DNA of 64,000 bases from the NCBI RefSeq assembly GCF_040253585.1, contig NZ_JBELAU010000007.1, positions 1-64,000 of the forward strand, in the 5' to 3' direction. This DNA is from Emticicia sp040253585. Its GTDB lineage: Bacteria > Bacteroidota > Bacteroidia > Cytophagales > Spirosomataceae. Shown piece after piece: positions 60,605 through 64,000 of the stretch (positions within the stretch are counted from its first letter, which is position 1; every line of letters starts with the position of its first letter). The translations under genes and the position numbers were made by a program. Under the pieces are notes generated by a model, which was not told the origin of the DNA, did not search any database, and was given only the letters and a program-made list of their open reading frames with translations.

Positions 60605-61435
60605 TTAGTAGTACAACTGGTTATGGAGCGAAAAAGGAGTTGTATGAAATTCGTTTTCTATAATTGAAGGAGAAACTCCACAAAAGGCCTTAAAATCTCG
60701 AATTAAGTGCATTTGGTCGAAGTAACCACATTCGTGGGCAATGGTAGTCCATTTGATATTTGGTGTGTTTTCTTTCATTACCCAAGCCTTAGCGAAGCGA
60801 GTTTGGCGAACAAAAAACTTAGGAGAAACTCCAACCCGCTGCAAAAACTGCCGCTCCAGTTGGCGATTACTCACACAGGCTTGCGAGGCAATTTTATCGA
60901 CATTTACAAGCCCACCTTCTTTGATAATCATCGGCAAAACACTGTCTATCGGCAGTCTGCTACGCAGTTTATGGAGTTTTTTTAGCAGAAAAGTCTCTAC
61001 AATTTCTTTTAATCTATCAGGCGATTGCGTTTCGGCCAATTGTTCGTTGATAAACTGAATTTCTTTGTCCAAAATATATGAACTATCCAGCGATTCATCA
61101 ACTGGAAACTCATTCATCGAAATCCCCAACAAACGATACAAGCCACAGGGTTGAAAACCCACCTTCACCGTGAAATTTGAATGGTGCATTTTCAGCTTGA
61201 TTCTGTTCACCTGCGGCCCCACCAAAATACTGCGATTGAGTTTTACCTTTTTGTTGGTTGTCAGATATTCGCTTTCGGGAGCTTCAAACGGATAGAAATA
61301 AAGGCATTGCTCGGGAAGTGGCGGAAACGAAAACTCAGGACGAGGCAAATTTCGGTCTAATTCAAAGCGAAAAACCATGATATTATTCACAAATTCGCTT
61401 AAAGCAGGATGCGGTTTGTAAATCTTATGAAACAT
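60605..61435 (-). CDS. AraC-family transcriptional regulator (DUF6597 N-terminus)
   Basis: A 276-residue regulator, same length and layout as 58511: N-terminal sensor half (MFHKIYKPHPALSEFVNNI, PLPEQCLYFYPF) and C-terminal AraC domain (VDKIASQACVSNRQLERQFL, IAHECGYFDQMHLIRDFKAF). It lies 76 bp upstream of the SnoaL-like gene on the same strand and may control it and the cupin gene. Confidence 0.88.
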   Translation of the reverse strand: MFHKIYKPHPALSEFVNNIMVFRFELDRNLPRPEFSFPPLPEQCLYFYPFEAPESEYLTTNKKVKLNRSILVGPQVNRIKLKMHHSNFTVKVGFQPCGLYRLLGISMNEFPVDESLDSSYILDKEIQFINEQLAETQSPDRLKEIVETFLLKKLHKLRSRLPIDSVLPMIIKEGGLVNVDKIASQACVSNRQLERQFLQRVGVSPKFFVRQTRFAKAWVMKENTPNIKWTTIAHECGYFDQMHLIRDFKAFCGVSPSIIENEFHTTPFSLHNQLYY

Positions 61436-61472
61436 AGTTTTCGATGAATTTTATTAGAAATTTACGCTTTTT

Positions 61473-62330
61473 CTACAATTCGGCAATAATATTTTTAGAA
61501 TAGGTACGAGAAACTGGCACGATTTCGTCGGTATCGTGCAAATGTAAGCGATAGCCTTGGGCATTGCCCGAAACTCGGCTCACTTTTTTGAGATTGACCA
61601 AATAAGACCGATGACATCTACGCAAAGTAGGGATCGACTCAACTTGGGCTTCGAGCCGAGTGAGGGTATTGCGTAGAAGTTTCTTCTGAATTCGATTTTG
61701 TTGGGTAAAAAATACTGTTGAGTAATTATCGTCAGACTCAATAAAGAGCAAGTTTTCGGGTGAAAGTGTTACACTATCTCGCTGATTTTCGGCAAATAAC
61801 TCAATAAATTCTCTTCTGATTTCTTCTTTTCGCTCAAAACTCAAAACCGTTGAAGGTCGAGAATATTGCCGCATATTTCGCACGTAACGAAACATCACGA
61901 AGGACACCGCAGGAAAAAAACTCACCGAAACCGTAGCAAAAAGTATAAAAATGAAGGTTTCAGACGAAAAAGGTAAGTCTGAAATCAACACCGTATAAAA
62001 ATAATTAAAAACCGTAATGAGCGAAATCAGACTTACAACAAAGGCTACTTCGTGCTTTATTTTCCAATTTTTTTCAGAGAAAACGTTTGGAAGTAGTCGG
62101 CCGACTCCCTCAATCATAATCAAAACCGAAAACGAGGTAATGAAGCCATAACCAGCCAAAAAAGCAAAGTAAAGCCATTGCTTCGTTGTAAGATTTTGAA
62201 TTTCGAAAGGCTTAAAAACCGCCAAAAATATGAACACAAATACACCCGACCACACAACCAAAGGCACATTGTGTCGGCCAGAGGTATAGGCCATGTAAGG
62301 CTGATTCATTATCTCTTTTATTCGATTCAT
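61473..62330 (-). CDS. Membrane-bound LytTR transcriptional regulator
   Basis: A 285-residue protein with four membrane helices (about residues 25-150), then a linker and a C-terminal LytTR DNA-binding domain (about 190-285; NLLFIESDDNYSTVFF, RCHRSYLVNLKKVSRV). The layout is of the membrane-LytTR class in which the membrane part probably senses the signal directly. It is single gene between panC and the AraC gene. Confidence 0.88.
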   Translation of the reverse strand: MNRIKEIMNQPYMAYTSGRHNVPLVVWSGVFVFIFLAVFKPFEIQNLTTKQWLYFAFLAGYGFITSFSVLIMIEGVGRLLPNVFSEKNWKIKHEVAFVVSLISLITVFNYFYTVLISDLPFSSETFIFILFATVSVSFFPAVSFVMFRYVRNMRQYSRPSTVLSFERKEEIRREFIELFAENQRDSVTLSPENLLFIESDDNYSTVFFTQQNRIQKKLLRNTLTRLEAQVESIPTLRRCHRSYLVNLKKVSRVSGNAQGYRLHLHDTDEIVPVSRTYSKNIIAEL

Positions 62331-62364
62331 GGGTTGAAATTAAGAGATAATAAGCAAACTATGC

Positions 62365-63207
62365 TTAAAAAACAATATTATCTATTAAACGGACGCCCCC
62401 TAAGAATGCCGCAACGCAAAGAGCGGTCTTTCCATCAGCAATTTTTGCTTCGATTGGTAGCAAAGTATCAAAATCAGCAGCCTCGAAATACTCGACTTCA
62501 AACGCTGGATACTTTGCAAAATGCTCATTAATAGCCGTTTGCATTTCGATTACACTCGCACCACTTTGTAGTTTTTCTTTAGCTAAATTGAGAGCTTTAT
62601 AAATCTGTGGAGCTAAAGCACGGGCTTCGGGAGAAAGGCGTGTATTGCGTGAAGACATCGCCAAACCATCGGTTTCTCGCAAAGTCGGACACGGAATTAT
62701 TTCTAAATCAAAACTTAAATCCTGCACCATTCGTCTGATGACCGCCACTTGTTGTAAGTCTTTAAGTCCAAAATAAGCTTTTTGGGGTTTTACGATATTG
62801 AAGAGTTTACTCACGACAATTCCAACACCATTAAAATGCCCAGGTCGAAATTTGCCTTCCATGGCTGTCTCCAGAGTTCCGAAATCCATTTTTAATTGAG
62901 GTAAACTTGGATACATTTCTTCGGCTGATGGAGCAAAAACCACATCACAACCCTCGGGAAGTAGCATTTCACAGTCACGCTCAAGTGTACGAGGGTATTT
63001 TTTCAAATCTTCGGGATTGTTAAACTGTGTTGGATTCACGAAAATGCTACAAACCGCCAAATCATTTTCGGCTTTTGCTCGCTCAATCAATGAAATGTGG
63101 CCTGCGTGCAAAGCCCCCATCGTAGGCACAAAACCAATGGTTTTACCTGCTCTTTGTTGGGCTTTAAGGTATTGTTGAGTTTCTGAGATTGTATTGAAAA
63201 TTTGCAT
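62365..63207 (-). CDS. panC: Pantothenate synthetase (pantoate-beta-alanine ligase)
   Basis: A 280-residue enzyme that condenses pantoate and beta-alanine using ATP to form pantothenate. Diagnostic motifs are GFVPTMGALHAGHISLI (HIGH-type), VNPTQFNNPEDLKKYPRT, GHFNGVGIVVSKLFNI, YFGLKDLQQVAVIRRMV and AMSSRNTRLSPEAR (KMSK-like). I choose the ATG at 63205-63207 (MQIFNTISETQQYL), the usual family start, over the TTG eight codons earlier. Length is normal. Confidence 0.95.
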   Translation of the reverse strand: MQIFNTISETQQYLKAQQRAGKTIGFVPTMGALHAGHISLIERAKAENDLAVCSIFVNPTQFNNPEDLKKYPRTLERDCEMLLPEGCDVVFAPSAEEMYPSLPQLKMDFGTLETAMEGKFRPGHFNGVGIVVSKLFNIVKPQKAYFGLKDLQQVAVIRRMVQDLSFDLEIIPCPTLRETDGLAMSSRNTRLSPEARALAPQIYKALNLAKEKLQSGASVIEMQTAINEHFAKYPAFEVEYFEAADFDTLLPIEAKIADGKTALCVAAFLGGVRLIDNIVF

Positions 63208-63406
63208 TTTAAAGGTACGTTTATCGGTCAAAATAAGGAAGTTTTTGCTTTTTCCTGCTCAAATATACTCAGATAAAGTTAGAAGTTTAATTTTTCGCTA
63301 TCTCCACGCTTTGACCGAAGTGCAACTTCGCCCCCCCCACACAACTTTACATTTTCATAACGTCTTGATAATAGGCAGTTTACATAGAATGCGGTATTTT
63401 GTTAGT

Positions 63407-64000
63407 ATGAAAAAACACAAGCATTTTCGCACAATAGTGCTTTCCGACATACATCTTGGTACGAGCGGCTCTAAGGCTAAAGAAGTAACCGAGTTTCTGA
63501 AACAATACCGCTGCCAAAAACTCATCTTAAACGGTGATATAATTGATGGCTGGGCGTTGAAAAAATATGGTAACTGGAAGAAAAAACACACTTCGTTTTT
63601 CAGAGTTGTGCTTAAAATGATGGACAAACACGATACTAAAGTGGTGTACTTACGAGGAAATCACGATGATTTTCTTGACCAAATTCTGCCTTTAGTAGTG
63701 GGCAAACAGTTTCAGATTCGTCGAGATTATATCCTCAACTCGGGCGATAAAAGATTCTACATTACGCACGGCGATGTATTTGACAGCATTACGACAAACA
63801 TGAAATGGCTCGCTCATTTGGGCGATTTAGGCTATACTTTTTTGCTTTGGCTCAATAAAAACTATAATGCTTATCGTGAATGGCGTGGTTTGCCTTATTA
63901 TTCTCTTTCGCAGGTAGTGAAGCAAAAAGTAAAAATGGCGGTTAGTTATGTGAATGATTTTGAAGAAAAACTCGCCGATTTGGCCAAAGCTAAAGGTTGC
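63407..64000 (+). CDS. LpxH-like UDP-2,3-diacylglucosamine diphosphatase / metallophosphoesterase, 5' part
   Basis: An open frame from ATG 63407-63409 to the window edge (198 codons), continuing outside. The metallophosphoesterase motifs are intact: VLSDIHLGTSGS, NGDIIDGW, LRGNHDDF and THGDVFDSI. The family includes LpxH-type enzymes of lipid A synthesis, and also broader metallophosphatases. It is divergent from panC across a 199-bp gap with a C8 run at 63331-63338. Confidence 0.88.
   Translation, partial: MKKHKHFRTIVLSDIHLGTSGSKAKEVTEFLKQYRCQKLILNGDIIDGWALKKYGNWKKKHTSFFRVVLKMMDKHDTKVVYLRGNHDDFLDQILPLVVGKQFQIRRDYILNSGDKRFYITHGDVFDSITTNMKWLAHLGDLGYTFLLWLNKNYNAYREWRGLPYYSLSQVVKQKVKMAVSYVNDFEEKLADLAKAKGC

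Overview
The window looks like chromosomal DNA of a low-GC Bacteroidota, most likely order Cytophagales (Emticicia/Flectobacillus/Arcicella-like; the genus is a guess). The evidence is SusC/SusD genes, TonB-dependent receptors with carboxypeptidase-like N-terminal domains, LytTR and AraC/DUF6597 regulators, SBBP and Ig-like surface proteins, and Bacteroidota-type -7 promoter boxes (TAnnTTTG). I saw no rRNA, tRNA, CRISPR array, prophage or transposase.

Layout. 1-6185: the 5' part of a very large repetitive adhesin (minus strand, 3' end outside the window), with a stand-alone LytTR regulator behind it. 6961-8473: a divergent sigma/anti-sigma pair and an unknown protein. 8639-12481: a salvage-type operon (TonB-like protein, NCS2 purine permease, exported MTA/SAH nucleosidase, PatB-type C-S lyase). 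12587-25518: mostly housekeeping and conserved hypothetical genes (TruC-type pseudouridine synthase, AI-2E exporter family, HPF, ABC exporter, M20 peptidase, DUF2911, Ig-like protein).

25700-44774 is the most interesting part. It holds a glycerophosphodiesterase; a TonB-dependent receptor with a beta-helix lipoprotein; a DUF5690 MFS transporter with an OPA-like motif; a phosphonatase-like HAD enzyme translationally coupled to a TIGR03364-type FAD oxidoreductase; a cytoplasmic protein-glutaminase-like Cys-His-Asp protein; a SusC/SusD pair; a PhnZ-like HD-domain oxygenase with its active-site residues present; and a choice-of-anchor-I lipoprotein. Several promoters here carry hexamers related to TTAACA in 11-bp steps, in five cases at the same distance from the -7 box. 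This resembles a PhoB/PhoP box. My reading is a phosphate-starvation locus that couples SusCD-type outer-membrane uptake to aminophosphonate breakdown.

45123-47804 holds small conserved genes and a broken ORF. 47825-58328 is a tightly packed operon of five related secreted proteins (four SBBP proteins and a tail-fibre-like protein) plus a large BNR/sialidase-like protein with a 3-coathanger stack domain. 58511-62330 holds two AraC-type regulators alternating with a cupin and a SnoaL-like protein, then a membrane LytTR regulator. The window ends with panC and the start of an LpxH-like phosphoesterase gene.
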